42,345 nt of DNA from Prochlorococcus sp. AG-409-B13 (GCA_003216035.1 QCJM01000009.1:1-42345); one strand, 5' to 3'; counted from the stretch's first letter, positions 18,029-26,109 are shown. Numbers and translations: made by a program. The notes: generated by a model from the sequence alone, not told the origin.

Positions 18029-19234
18029 TTAGCCTTTTCTTTTCTCAGCCCAAATGCGAGATGGCATTCCCCAAATATAAATAAATCCCTCTGCTGCTTG
18101 ATGGTTAAATTTATCTTCTTTCCCATAAGTAGCCATATTAGGCAAATACAGACTGCTATTAATTGAATCACGGCCTATAATAATAGCATTGCCTTTATGT
18201 AAACGGATCCTCACAACTCCATTTACATAAAGCTGTGTTTTATCAATAAAAGCATCCAACGAATCCTTTAAAGGACTAAACCAAAGCCCTTGATAAATAA
18301 GATCCGCCCAATGCCTCTCTAATTGAGCTTTCATTCGCAAAACATCAGCAGCCAAAGTTAAACTTTCTAATTCTTGATGTGCTTTTATAAGAAGAAGTAA
18401 GCCTGGCGACTCATAAATCTCCCTACTCTTAATGCCTACAACTCGATTTTCAATAATATCAAGGCGGCCAAAACCATGTTTACCGCCCAATTGATTTACC
18501 TTTCTTACAAGAGAAACAGGGTCTAATGCCTTCCCATTAATAGCTACAGGGTTACCTCTCTCAAAATTAATTTCTATTTCTTCAGCATCCTCAGGAGAAT
18601 CAATTATTGATGATGTCATTTCAAATATCTCTTCAGAGGGTGCCGTCATAGGATCTTCAAGTGGCCCAGCTTCAATACTCCTTCCTAACAAATTCAAATC
18701 AATAGAGTAGGGAGATTTTTTACTGACAGGTGCAGGAATTCCACAGGATTCTCCATAAGCAATAGTTTCTTCTCGACTCATGCCCCATTCCCTAGCCGGA
18801 GTCAGTACTTTGAGATGAGGTGCAAGAGCACTTATCGCAACATCAAAGCGAACCTGATCGTTACCTTTTCCAGTACATCCATGCGCAACTGCTTCAGCAC
18901 CAATCTCATCAGCAATCTCAACAAGCCTACGGGCAATAAGTGGCCTTGCTAAAGCAGTAGAAAGTGGATAGCGGCCTTCATACAAAGCATTAGCTCTAAT
19001 CGCAGGGAATGCAAACTCCTCAATAAAAGGCTTGATCAAATCATCAACTAAAGAATGACTCGCACCTGCCTCTAAAGCTTTCCTCCGAATTGGTTCAAGC
19101 TCATCTCCTTGGCCAAGATCAGCAGCAAAGGTAACAACCTGTTCTATGTCGTATTCCTTCTTTAAGTAAGGGATGCAAACACTGGTGTCGACACCCCCAG
19201 AATAAGCAAGCACAACTTTCTTAATTCGCATCAT
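18029..19234 (-). CDS. argG: Argininosuccinate synthase
   Basis: ATP-dependent ligation of citrulline and aspartate in arginine synthesis. 401 residues, family length about 400. Seen: the P-loop-like [45 protein letters not shown], and [25 protein letters not shown]. The start is one of two adjacent ATGs ([14 protein letters not shown]), so it could be three bases downstream of 19234. About 240 bp separate its start from the divergent hypothetical gene at 19478. Identity is secure. Confidence 0.98.
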   Translation of the reverse strand: MMRIKKVVLAYSGGVDTSVCIPYLKKEYDIEQVVTFAADLGQGDELEPIRRKALEAGASHSLVDDLIKPFIEEFAFPAIRANALYEGRYPLSTALARPLIARRLVEIADEIGAEAVAHGCTGKGNDQVRFDVAISALAPHLKVLTPAREWGMSREETIAYGESCGIPAPVSKKSPYSIDLNLLGRSIEAGPLEDPMTAPSEEIFEMTSSIIDSPEDAEEIEINFERGNPVAINGKALDPVSLVRKVNQLGGKHGFGRLDIIENRVVGIKSREIYESPGLLLLIKAHQELESLTLAADVLRMKAQLERHWADLIYQGLWFSPLKDSLDAFIDKTQLYVNGVVRIRLHKGNAIIIGRDSINSSLYLPNMATYGKEDKFNHQAAEGFIYIWGMPSRIWAEKRKG

Positions 19235-19379
19235 CAGAATGAGTCCAAGAACAAATTGTAAGTACTGTCAAGCGAAGTAAATGATCCAAGTTTGAAGCAT
19301 AGATGACAAAGTCTGATAAGAAAGTCAGTATGCCAGATCTCAATTGCAAGCATTACAAAGCAGATAAGCCTATTTCATC

Positions 19380-19478
19380 ATGATCAAAGCATTTCTGAGT
19401 GCACTTATAATGGCAGAGTGGCTCTTAAATAATTTTTTAATTGAATTAACAAAAAGCATTGTCAGAAAATTAATCTAA
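19380..19478 (+). CDS. Possible 32-residue hydrophobic ORF upstream of the zinc-ribbon gene
   Basis: ATG 19380 to TAA 19476-19478 encodes MIKAFLSALIMAEWLL followed by about 16 residues ending IVRKLI. Its stop overlaps the next ATG as TAATG, an arrangement often seen in translational coupling. Against it: no Shine-Dalgarno is visible, and a perfect TATAAT lies inside it at 19406-19411, which would start transcripts beyond the ORF start. I do not recognise any family. It is listed because the overlap is suggestive, but it may be chance. Confidence 0.22.
   Translation: MIKAFLSALIMAEWLLNNFLIELTKSIVRKLI
19406..19411 (+). promoter_or_regulatory. Candidate -10 element (TATAAT) for the gene at 19478
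   Basis: A perfect TATAAT lies 67 bases before the ATG at 19478 and would give a leader of about 60 bases. The matching -35 position holds only a weak sequence. A sigma-70-type promoter is plausible. It competes with the reading of the 32-residue ORF that spans it. Confidence 0.35.
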
Positions 19479-19948
19479 TGCCAAGCAAGCCACGAAATCG
19501 TATTGGGGAAATTTATGGAAGCCTAACCGTTGTACGTCTCTCAAATCGTCGTACAACTAGTGGCAATGCATTTTGGTGGTGCCGCTGTATATGTGGCAAC
19601 GAAAGAGAAGTCCCAAGTGATTCGCTATCGAACAAAATCAGAAAGAAGAAAAATATAACTGAATGCAAACAATGCGCAAAAGAACTTGCAATCGAAGGAG
19701 TTTGCAAGAAAAATGATTTACAAGAAGAATTAAGACGCAAAGAAGCTGTCAAAACTCGCCTTGCACTAACCGGAAAAGTACCTGAAGATTGGCTAAAACT
19801 ACCTATGACTGATGCACATGCAAGGGAATTAGGCGAAAAACACTTTTTTAGAGGTATTCAATGTCTTAATGGTCATTTATCCCCTTATAGAATTAATGGA
19901 GGCTGTCTAGCTTGTGCAAAATCAAACAATCAAAATCTAAAGCATTAA
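19478..19948 (+). CDS. Hypothetical protein with two phage-type zinc-ribbon modules
   Basis: 156 residues, basic and hydrophilic, no membrane segment. Module 1 (about 9-66) begins IGEIYGSLTVVRL and carries WWCRCICGNEREVPSDSL (Cys 35, 37, 39) and ECKQC (63, 66). This resembles the G-x-x-x-G-x-L-T-V ... C-x-C-x-C-G domain in phage HNH proteins. Module 2 (about 109-146) is HFFRGIQCLNGHLSPYRINGGCLAC, Cys 129, His 133, Cys 143 and 146, like the YFTGKPC-x2-GH...R...C-x2-C repeat in phage DNA-binding and homing-type proteins. No HNH catalytic motif is visible. DNA binding is inferred. It lies alone between argG and small genes, so a domesticated phage fragment is plausible. Start ATG 19478; no obvious Shine-Dalgarno. 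Confidence 0.7.
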   Translation: MPSKPRNRIGEIYGSLTVVRLSNRRTTSGNAFWWCRCICGNEREVPSDSLSNKIRKKKNITECKQCAKELAIEGVCKKNDLQEELRRKEAVKTRLALTGKVPEDWLKLPMTDAHARELGEKHFFRGIQCLNGHLSPYRINGGCLACAKSNNQNLKH

Positions 19949-19949
19949 A

Positions 19950-19974
19950 CTAAATAATCTTCAAAATTATTTAG
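19950..19974. terminator. AT-rich perfect inverted repeat after the zinc-ribbon gene
   Basis: CTAAATAAT (19950-19958) and ATTATTTAG (19966-19974) form a perfect 9-bp stem with a 7-base loop, two bases after the stop codon of the zinc-ribbon gene. No T-run follows on the + strand and the stem is almost all A/T, so termination would be weak. It could instead stabilise the 3' end or be chance. Confidence 0.3.
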
Positions 19975-20086
19975 GCACGCCATCCCTACTATGAGCGAAA
20001 ACCTCGGATTAGGCAATGCGTGTAAAAACTGATTGCTTTCTGCCACCAAGACGACCATTGTTATTGCATTGAACACGGAGGCGTCT

Positions 20087-20263
20087 ATGGACGACACGCC
20101 ACCTGAGAATTCAGAGAAGCAAACTGTTTCACAGGCCCCTGCTCCAACAGTCTTTATCAAATAGTGGGCTTCTCGTCTGGTGCGACATCAATTGGGCGTC
20201 AAACCAGTCGACACTCCTCTGCATCGTTTAGGTGCCCTCAAAGGAGATTTGCCTCACACCTAA
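20087..20263 (+). pseudogene. Short ORF with strong RBS, interrupted by an in-frame TAG
   Basis: GGAGG at 20077-20081 stands 5 bases before ATG 20087, one of the best ribosome-binding sites in the window. The first part is 25 codons (MDDTPPENSEKQTVSQAP, then APTVFIK) ending in TAG 20162-20164. The same frame continues for 32 protein-like codons (WASRLVRHQLGVKPVDTPLH, then RLGALKGDLPHT) to TAA 20261-20263. The downstream part has ordinary amino-acid composition and no start of its own apart from an internal GTG 20180. So this may be a 58-codon gene broken by one stop, a read-through gene, or a real 25-residue peptide. A terminator follows at 20316-20349. I recognise no family. Base composition looks more GC-rich than the flanks. 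Confidence 0.4.
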
Positions 20264-20315
20264 TTCCTTGGCCCCAGGCGCCAAGATTCAGAAGCTTCAA
20301 AATTCCATTCATTAA

Positions 20316-20349
20316 GACCGATCCCTCTAAAACAGGGGTCGGTTCTTTT
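20316..20349 (+). terminator. Rho-independent terminator
   Basis: ACCGATCCCT (20317-20326), loop CTAAAAC, AGGGGTCGGT (20334-20343), giving a 10-bp stem with one G-U pair, followed by TCTTTT. This is a textbook intrinsic terminator for a + strand transcript. The nearest candidate is the short ORF at 20087, or a non-coding transcript through 19975-20350. It is not T-rich on the opposite side, so it is unlikely to serve the - strand gene at 20423. Confidence 0.75.
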
Positions 20350-20422
20350 ATATAGGCGCTTTGAAACTGAAAGAAAGCATTAAAGACTTTCAACAAATCA
20401 TGCATACATTTTCTATACGGGA

Positions 20423-20632
20423 TCAATCTGCAGTCATAAAGAGCTTTGGAAAAAAACCAAAAAAGACAATCCACACACCTAACAAAAGAGAGGGTGCAAA
20501 CAACAAAGCAAGCACTACGATGGATCTCACATGAAAGGGCTCTGGATGTTGTAAGCCCCAAACCCTCAAGCCCCAGCTAACAATCAACGCAAAAGTCCAG
20601 GTCAGGACCAACACAAGCAGCTTAGAAGTCAA
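20423..20632 (-). CDS. Small two-helix membrane protein, function unknown
   Basis: 69 residues. Helix 1 is roughly residues 4-24 (LLVLVLTWTFALIVSWGLRV), then a short polar link with HPEPFHVRS, then helix 2 about 36-62 (rich in L, V, F, ending FFGFFPK). The start is TTG 20632, and a stop codon lies two codons upstream in frame, so the ORF cannot extend. It is divergent from the DUF3134-like gene at 20693, with about 60 bp between them. The helix-loop-helix pattern and conserved-looking HPEPFH link make it more convincing than the longer 107-residue frame overlapping it. I do not recognise a named family. Confidence 0.5.
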   Translation of the reverse strand: MTSKLLVLVLTWTFALIVSWGLRVWGLQHPEPFHVRSIVVLALLFAPSLLLGVWIVFFGFFPKLFMTAD

Positions 20633-20692
20633 AAGCTAATGAAAAAAAGTACGTCATGCACTATGTTGACTCATTGACCTTTCTCTTCACAA

Positions 20693-20968
20693 ATGAGCGC
20701 ACTCAACAAGATCAACCTGAGCGCACTCGATAGCATCAACCCTGCTCTCACTCGATACGGAAGAACAGATCCTGCACCTGTTTTGCCATTAAGAGAAGAG
20801 CCAGACCTCTTAACATGGCTTGAAGCCAGTGGAAGACTTGTAGCAGATGAAGAAACTGCGTCACAAGAAGTGAGCACAGTAGAAGAAGAAGAACTTTCTG
20901 CCTTGATGGGAGAGAAAGAGGACTACAAAGCAGATGATGAACAAGCAGAAGAAAACTGGGAAGACTAA
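20693..20968 (+). CDS. Conserved cyanobacterial protein, DUF3134-like
   Basis: 91 residues. The N-terminal 55 residues contain NPALTRYGRTDPAPVLPLRE and PDLLTWLEASGRL, which I associate with the cyanobacterial DUF3134 family of unknown function. The rest is a strongly acidic tail (E/D-rich, ending ENWED), probably disordered. Start: ATG 20693. No membrane segment or catalytic motif is visible. It is followed by mraY 70 bp downstream. The domain assignment is from memory and should be treated as likely, not certain. Confidence 0.75.
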   Translation: MSALNKINLSALDSINPALTRYGRTDPAPVLPLREEPDLLTWLEASGRLVADEETASQEVSTVEEEELSALMGEKEDYKADDEQAEENWED

Positions 20969-21038
20969 AAAATTAAAATTTTACTCACATTAAATATAAC
21001 AAAATTACCGCTATCAAAATTTCAAAGCGCAGATTAAA

Positions 21039-22160
21039 TTGAATAATTCAAATAGCCCAATTTCAGGTACAAATAATCAAAATTGGGTACCCCAAGCAAA
21101 TCTTTCTACAATTATTCTAATAAGTATTATCTTCGCTTCTTGCTTCTGTTCAGATCGTTATATACCAAATAGTCTATTAAGTTTACCTTTAATGGGCTCA
21201 ACATTCTTATCTATGGTAATTACACAATGGGGCATACCTAAACTTCGAACTTTAAAGTGTAATCAAATCATTAGAGAAGAAGGACCAGAATCACATCATA
21301 AGAAATCAGGAACCCCCACAATGGGCGGACTATTAATAGTGCCTGTAGCTTTAATTTTAGGAAATTTAATCAGTCTAAATGGTCAAAGTAATCAACAAAT
21401 TATAAGTATTAGTTTGATAACTTTTGCTTACATGGTTATAGGGGGTATTGATGATTTAAGAAGTCTAAGATTTAAAACAAACACTGGATTAAGTCCTAAA
21501 GGAAAAATTTTACTTCAAGCCGCGGCAGGTATCTTGTTTCTTATTTGGACGGGTTGGCAAGGCTGGATTAACTCCGAAATTCCTTTTGCATTTGATAAAT
21601 CCTTAGATATAGGAGTCATGATTTGGCCTTTGGCGCTATTCGTATTCCTAGCAGAAAGTAACGCAGCTAATCTTACAGATGGCCTTGATGGGCTCGCGAG
21701 TGGTTGTGGGTCTTTGATCTTCACAGGCCTGGCAATCCAACTAATGCTTAGAGGTAATGAAGGTGACCCTGCATTAGCAGGTTTCTCAATCGCTATGGCA
21801 GGTTCATGGCTTGGATTTTTAACACATAATCGAAATCCAGCAAAAATATTTATGGGTGATACTGGCTCGTTAGCAATGGGAGCAGCCTTAAGTGGGATCG
21901 CATTACTTTCAAATAGCCTGTGGCCATTATTTATAATGGGTGGAGTTTTATTGGCAGAATCTCTCTCAGTAATTGTGCAAGTATGGTTCTTTAAAATTAC
22001 TAAAAAACTAACAGGTAAAGGAAAAAGAATCTTACTAATGGCACCTTTACACCATCATTACGAAGTCGCAGGAGCAAGTGAACCAGAAATAGTACAAAAA
22101 TTTTGGTTAACTACTTTTGGATTAGTCATCCTAGGCCTAATAATGCACCCGAGCAACTAA
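21039..22160 (+). CDS. mraY: Phospho-N-acetylmuramoyl-pentapeptide transferase
   Basis: Integral membrane enzyme that makes lipid I from UDP-MurNAc-pentapeptide and undecaprenyl phosphate in peptidoglycan synthesis. 373 residues with about ten helices. Seen: [34 protein letters not shown] (DD motif), [31 protein letters not shown] and the substrate-binding [12 protein letters not shown]. The start is TTG 21039; the next Met (residue about 52) would delete the first membrane segment, so the TTG is preferred. No dcw neighbours are present, as is common in cyanobacteria. The downstream gene starts 5 bp after the stop. Confidence 0.96.
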   Translation: MNNSNSPISGTNNQNWVPQANLSTIILISIIFASCFCSDRYIPNSLLSLPLMGSTFLSMVITQWGIPKLRTLKCNQIIREEGPESHHKKSGTPTMGGLLIVPVALILGNLISLNGQSNQQIISISLITFAYMVIGGIDDLRSLRFKTNTGLSPKGKILLQAAAGILFLIWTGWQGWINSEIPFAFDKSLDIGVMIWPLALFVFLAESNAANLTDGLDGLASGCGSLIFTGLAIQLMLRGNEGDPALAGFSIAMAGSWLGFLTHNRNPAKIFMGDTGSLAMGAALSGIALLSNSLWPLFIMGGVLLAESLSVIVQVWFFKITKKLTGKGKRILLMAPLHHHYEVAGASEPEIVQKFWLTTFGLVILGLIMHPSN

Positions 22161-22165
22161 AAGTC

Positions 22166-22450
22166 ATGAGTTATTTTACTTGGAAAGAAACCGGTCTAAC
22201 CAGTGACTGCCAAAGTTTAGAGGCTATGGCATCAAGATTTGAAGAATCAGCAAATTTAATGAGGAGAATGGCAAAGGAAGGCTTCAAGTTAGAAAAACAA
22301 TCAAAAAAACAACTGATCACCCATCCAAACCCTAAAATCTTTGAGGAGTGGGGGTTCATTACGGAAGAATCTCCAATCAAGCAACTAACATTAATTGCTG
22401 ATGAAGATCTCATTGTTGAAAAAAAGATGAACAAAAATCAAATATTTTAA
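22166..22450 (+). CDS. Small conserved hypothetical protein
   Basis: 94 residues, soluble. It begins MSYFTWKETGLTSDCQSLEAM and has a predicted amphipathic helix (ASRFEESANLMRRMAKEGF), then HPNPKIFEEWGFITEE. The frame is open upstream into mraY, but ATG 22166 gives the compact product and lies 5 bp after the mraY stop, suggesting cotranscription. I recall similar small proteins in marine picocyanobacteria but know no function. A link to mraY or purT rests on position only. Confidence 0.65.
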   Translation: MSYFTWKETGLTSDCQSLEAMASRFEESANLMRRMAKEGFKLEKQSKKQLITHPNPKIFEEWGFITEESPIKQLTLIADEDLIVEKKMNKNQIF

Positions 22451-22500
22451 TTGATTTACCTTCATGATTTTAACCTTTCTAGAATTTAATTAAGATCTCA

Positions 22501-23682
22501 ATGAATAACCACCCAAAAACTTTAATGCTCCTAGGGAGCGGTGAACTCGGCAAAGAAGTTACTATTGCTGCGAAAAGGCTTGGTTGTTATGTAATTGCAT
22601 GTGATCGTTATAAATCTGCTCCTGCAATGCAAGTTGCTGACAAAGAAGAAGTCCTAGATATGACAAACCCAGAAGCACTCAAACAAGTAATTTATAAACA
22701 TAAACCTGATCTTATAATCCCTGAAATAGAAGCTTTAGCTGTAAATGCTTTAGCTGATCTTGAGGAAGAAGGTTTTACAATAATCCCAAATGCAAGAGCA
22801 ACTGCAATCACAATGAATAGAGACCAGATCAGAGACCTGGCCGCAAACAAACTGCAACTTAAAACAGCTAAATTTGCTTACGCTTCTAATCTTGAAGAGT
22901 TACATAAAGTAGCAGAGCCTCTGGGATGGCCAATTATCATAAAACCTATAATGAGTTCCTCTGGAAAAGGTCAAAGTTTAGTTTATAAAAAAGAGAAATT
23001 AGATCAGGCATGGAACACTGCTCTAGAAGGAGCAAGAGGCAAATCAACAAGGATAATTGTAGAGGAATTTCTAACATTTGATCTTGAAATTACTTTGCTA
23101 ACAATTAGACAAAAAGATGGAAAAACTATTTTCTGCCCTCCAATAGGTCATAAACAAGCGAGTGGTGATTATCAATGCAGCTGGCAACCTGCAAACCTCG
23201 AAAAAGAACAATTAATAAAAGCTCAACAAATGGCTAAAATTGTCACTGATAATCTTGGAGGCGTAGGACTTTATGGTGTTGAATTCTTTATTTGTGGGAA
23301 AGAGGTGATATTCTCAGAACTCTCTCCTAGACCACACGATACAGGCTTAGTTACTATTATCAGTCAAAATATAAATGAATTTGAATTACATATAAATGCC
23401 ATCTTAGGGTTACCAATCCCAAAAATCGATGCAACAAAATATTCGGCTAGTAAAGTCATTTTAGCAAAGGCCAATCTTTCATCTGTTAACTATAAAGGCA
23501 TCGAAAAAGCGTTAAATGATACAAATACAAAAATATTATTATTTGGGAAGCCTAATGCGAAAAAAGGACGTCGCATGGGTGTAGCACTTACCACTGCTGA
23601 CAATCTAGAAAGCGCACTTGCTAAAGCAAATAAAGCTGCTGAGTCAATAGAAGTAACAGAAAAGGTAAAAACTAGCGATTAG
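22501..23682 (+). CDS. purT: Formate-dependent phosphoribosylglycinamide formyltransferase
   Basis: ATP-grasp enzyme that makes formyl-GAR from GAR, ATP and formate, replacing the folate-dependent PurN step. 393 residues against 392 in E. coli. N-terminal Rossmann-like domain: LMLLGSGELGKEVTIAAKRLG, CDRYKSAPAMQVAD and PEIEALAVNAL. The ATP-grasp core has IIKPIMSSSGKGQSLVY, IVEEFLTFDLEITLLT, GVEFFICGKEVIFSELSPRPHDTGLVT. Formate could come from PurU at 11981-12835. Start: ATG 22501. The 3' end overlaps the convergent sucrose-phosphate synthase gene by 11 bp. Confidence 0.97.
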   Translation: MNNHPKTLMLLGSGELGKEVTIAAKRLGCYVIACDRYKSAPAMQVADKEEVLDMTNPEALKQVIYKHKPDLIIPEIEALAVNALADLEEEGFTIIPNARATAITMNRDQIRDLAANKLQLKTAKFAYASNLEELHKVAEPLGWPIIIKPIMSSSGKGQSLVYKKEKLDQAWNTALEGARGKSTRIIVEEFLTFDLEITLLTIRQKDGKTIFCPPIGHKQASGDYQCSWQPANLEKEQLIKAQQMAKIVTDNLGGVGLYGVEFFICGKEVIFSELSPRPHDTGLVTIISQNINEFELHINAILGLPIPKIDATKYSASKVILAKANLSSVNYKGIEKALNDTNTKILLFGKPNAKKGRRMGVALTTADNLESALAKANKAAESIEVTEKVKTSD

Positions 23683-25807
23683 CGAAAAACTTATAATGAT
23701 TTAAACCATCAATCAAGCCTCCATCTTTAGCCCTAGAAGCAAAGAAAACTCTCTGATGACTTGTTCTTAATCCCTCCAAACAAGGATCATGGTCTGATGG
23801 TACAAGCGCATTAGTTAATCCCCGTAAAAATTCCGCATCACCCTGTTGACTAGCAATCACAAAAACTTGCTCCAAAGGCAAGCCCCATCGGAGAGCTAAA
23901 TGACGAATAGCTTCTGTTCGAGAAGCACGTAACGGCACAACATCTAAGTACCAATGACAACGCAAATGAGGTCGCGCAGCCTGAGAATGTTGTCTTAAAC
24001 GCTTGCGAACCAAAGGCAATATTCCCTCTCCAGGCTCCTTTAACAAATAACTAACCTTATAAGAACCCTGTTGATCTTCTGGCTGTAAAACTAAATAGTT
24101 TTTCAAATCAGCCAAAGCCATCTGAACGGCTTGACGATTCCAATCAATTCCAATTGATGATTCCCAAAAACGATCTTCTTGAGATTCAGAACCGTAGTAA
24201 ATCTCAGTTCCAGCTCTACAAATCCACACACCAGGGTAAGGAAGATGTAATTCTGCATAACGCTGGCGGGCAGCATGAATAGAACGGCCAGTAAAAAGAC
24301 CTAAAACAGTCTTTTTATCAGAAGCAATAGGACACAAACTGTTCCGCAAAGCAGTTAAACTTTCTCCCTCAGATTGATCCAAACTGCTATCTAAATCAAG
24401 TAGAAGCAAACGATCACCTAATAAATGATTCAACTCATTTTTAGCAAGAGACCACTTACGAGGTGCAACAAAGTCCAAACGCTTTTGCATAAGAGCAAGG
24501 TAATTACATACATGTGCATCCCAACTAAAATGTCTACTTACAGCTTCAATTCCATTATCACTCCACTTATGCCACTGATCTTCATCGGCTCCTGCTTGTT
24601 CAAGAGAGTCCTGCAATGATTCTAAATCAGTAACATCTGCTAAAAGTCCATTACTACAGCGTTCCAAAATATCTCGAGGGCCTCCATCATCAGTAGCAAC
24701 AATTGGCAAGCCACACGCTGCTGCTTCTAATAAAGTAAGGCCAAAAGGTTCAGTTAAAGCGGGATTAACAAATAATCCACGTCTATGCGCTGCCCATCGA
24801 TAAATGGATGGAATTTGATCACGACGATGTTGTTTAGGATAAGCAACTCTCCCATATAAATCATATTTATCGACTAACTCAAAAATCTGTTGAAAGACTT
24901 CACGCTGTTGCTTCTCAAGTTGTCTGGGATCTTCTCTAGACCCCAATACAAGAACCAAATTGTGTCTTTGTCGTAAAACAGATGAACGACCATATGCCTC
25001 AACTAAAGCAGGTATATTTTTACGACGAACAGCACGTGCAATAGCTAATAATGGAGGTAAAGAAGATTTTCTAAGAAAAGGATCTAATAATGCATCTATT
25101 TCTTTTCTTTCAGTATTTAGTTGAGTGGAATGAAAACGGCTTGAATCGACCCCTGGCGGGACTACTTCAACTCGATCTGGAGCAAATCTTCCATAACGAG
25201 AATATTGTTGATCAGCTTCTTGCCTTGTACTAGTAATAACCATATTCGCATGCGCCAAGGCAAACTCTTCAGCATCTATTCTTCGACTAATTGAATAAGT
25301 ATTTTCTAACTGCTCATGATCAAATCCAGAAGCAAGTAATCTTCGTTGTTTTTCTCTTCCTAATGAGTGACCAGTAAAAACAAGTGGGATTTCTAAACGC
25401 CGACTAACTAATGCTCCCACATATCCTGCATCTGCATAATGAGCATGAATCCAATCAGGCAGTGTTTCCTGACTTTGAAGCTGCGCAACCAATAAATCGG
25501 CCAAATCATCCAAATACGGCCACAAAAGCTCTTTTCTAAGATATCTCTTTGGGCCGAAAGGCAATCTAATGATTGTTGCTCCAGGTGCTACAACCTCTCT
25601 CGGCTGAGCATAATCTGAGGAAACTCGTCGATCTTGAATCAAACGAGTTACAAGATCTACTTGCTCTACCTCTTGACGCAATGCCAAGCCTCTAACAAGT
25701 TCCAAGACGTAAAGAGTCTGTCCTCCAGTATCAGCATCACGACCTAATTCAAGATCATGAGAACGCAACAAACCATGGAGATTCAAATGAAGGAGCTTAA
25801 AACCCAC
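23672..25807 (-). CDS. Sucrose-phosphate synthase with C-terminal SPP-like domain
   Basis: 711 residues. The GT4 glycosyltransferase part (about 1-430) makes sucrose 6-phosphate from a nucleotide-sugar and fructose 6-phosphate. It has RDADTGGQTLYVLELV, HAHYADAGYVGALVS, VFTGHSLGREKQRRLL, VPPGVDSSRF and EPFGLTLLEAAACGLPIVAT. The C-terminal HAD part (about 465-705) has DLDSSLDQ and LFTGRS but ASQQGDAEFL where active sucrose-phosphate phosphatase has GDSGND, and Arg (SRTEA) where a Lys is expected, so it is probably not a working phosphatase. The start is GTG 25807, with GGAGG at 25814-25818 six bases upstream. Sucrose or glucosylglycerate-type solutes are the usual osmolytes here. 302 bp of non-coding DNA precede it. 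Confidence 0.93.
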   Translation of the reverse strand: MGFKLLHLNLHGLLRSHDLELGRDADTGGQTLYVLELVRGLALRQEVEQVDLVTRLIQDRRVSSDYAQPREVVAPGATIIRLPFGPKRYLRKELLWPYLDDLADLLVAQLQSQETLPDWIHAHYADAGYVGALVSRRLEIPLVFTGHSLGREKQRRLLASGFDHEQLENTYSISRRIDAEEFALAHANMVITSTRQEADQQYSRYGRFAPDRVEVVPPGVDSSRFHSTQLNTERKEIDALLDPFLRKSSLPPLLAIARAVRRKNIPALVEAYGRSSVLRQRHNLVLVLGSREDPRQLEKQQREVFQQIFELVDKYDLYGRVAYPKQHRRDQIPSIYRWAAHRRGLFVNPALTEPFGLTLLEAAACGLPIVATDDGGPRDILERCSNGLLADVTDLESLQDSLEQAGADEDQWHKWSDNGIEAVSRHFSWDAHVCNYLALMQKRLDFVAPRKWSLAKNELNHLLGDRLLLLDLDSSLDQSEGESLTALRNSLCPIASDKKTVLGLFTGRSIHAARQRYAELHLPYPGVWICRAGTEIYYGSESQEDRFWESSIGIDWNRQAVQMALADLKNYLVLQPEDQQGSYKVSYLLKEPGEGILPLVRKRLRQHSQAARPHLRCHWYLDVVPLRASRTEAIRHLALRWGLPLEQVFVIASQQGDAEFLRGLTNALVPSDHDPCLEGLRTSHQRVFFASRAKDGGLIDGLNHYKFFANR

Positions 25808-26109
25808 CTCTCACCTCCAGTAAAGATTGAATGTAATTAGTAGGTTTTTCGCCTAATAAACCTAAAGAAAGAATAATAAAAATAAAAAAGTTTTTACAAA
25901 ATCAGAAAATAGCTTGATATGACAGGGATTTGCGCGATTTCAAAAAAATTCTTGCCTCAAAATCATGGCGAAATGCAAACGAGTACATGACTCAAAAATA
26001 AAGGAAAGATAAAAAAGTACTCTTTTAGAAGCGAAGCTTGAAATTCAAATCGATCAAAAATTTATAGGCTTACCAATTCAAACGTCGACGGTTCCAAAGT
26101 ACTGGCTAG
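25808..26109. other. Non-coding gap between uvrA and sucrose-phosphate synthase
   Basis: 302 bp, AT-rich, no ORF or RNA gene that I can support. It should hold the promoter of the sucrose-phosphate synthase gene (- strand). A weak candidate is TATTAT on the - strand at 25873-25878 with TTGTAA at 25894-25899, but the 15-base spacer is short. I see no terminator hairpin after uvrA. Confidence 0.5.

Noticed and set aside
19945-20160. 71-codon - strand ORF in the gap after the zinc-ribbon gene
   Set aside because: No Shine-Dalgarno or domain, and it lies antisense to the better-supported short ORF with the GGAGG start at 20087.
20165-20263. Yfr1-like CTCACACC core in the 20.2-kb stretch
   Set aside because: Only part of the ACTCCTCACAC core is found, and the flanking hairpins expected for that RNA are missing.
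20164-20355. 63-codon + strand ORF beginning with GTG
   Set aside because: It runs through the terminator stem, lacks a ribosome-binding site, and is out of frame with the protein-like tail of the 20087 ORF.
20238-20561. 107-codon - strand ORF overlapping the small membrane protein
   Set aside because: It crosses the terminator and has an irregular cysteine-rich composition; the 69-residue frame has clear helix-loop-helix organisation.
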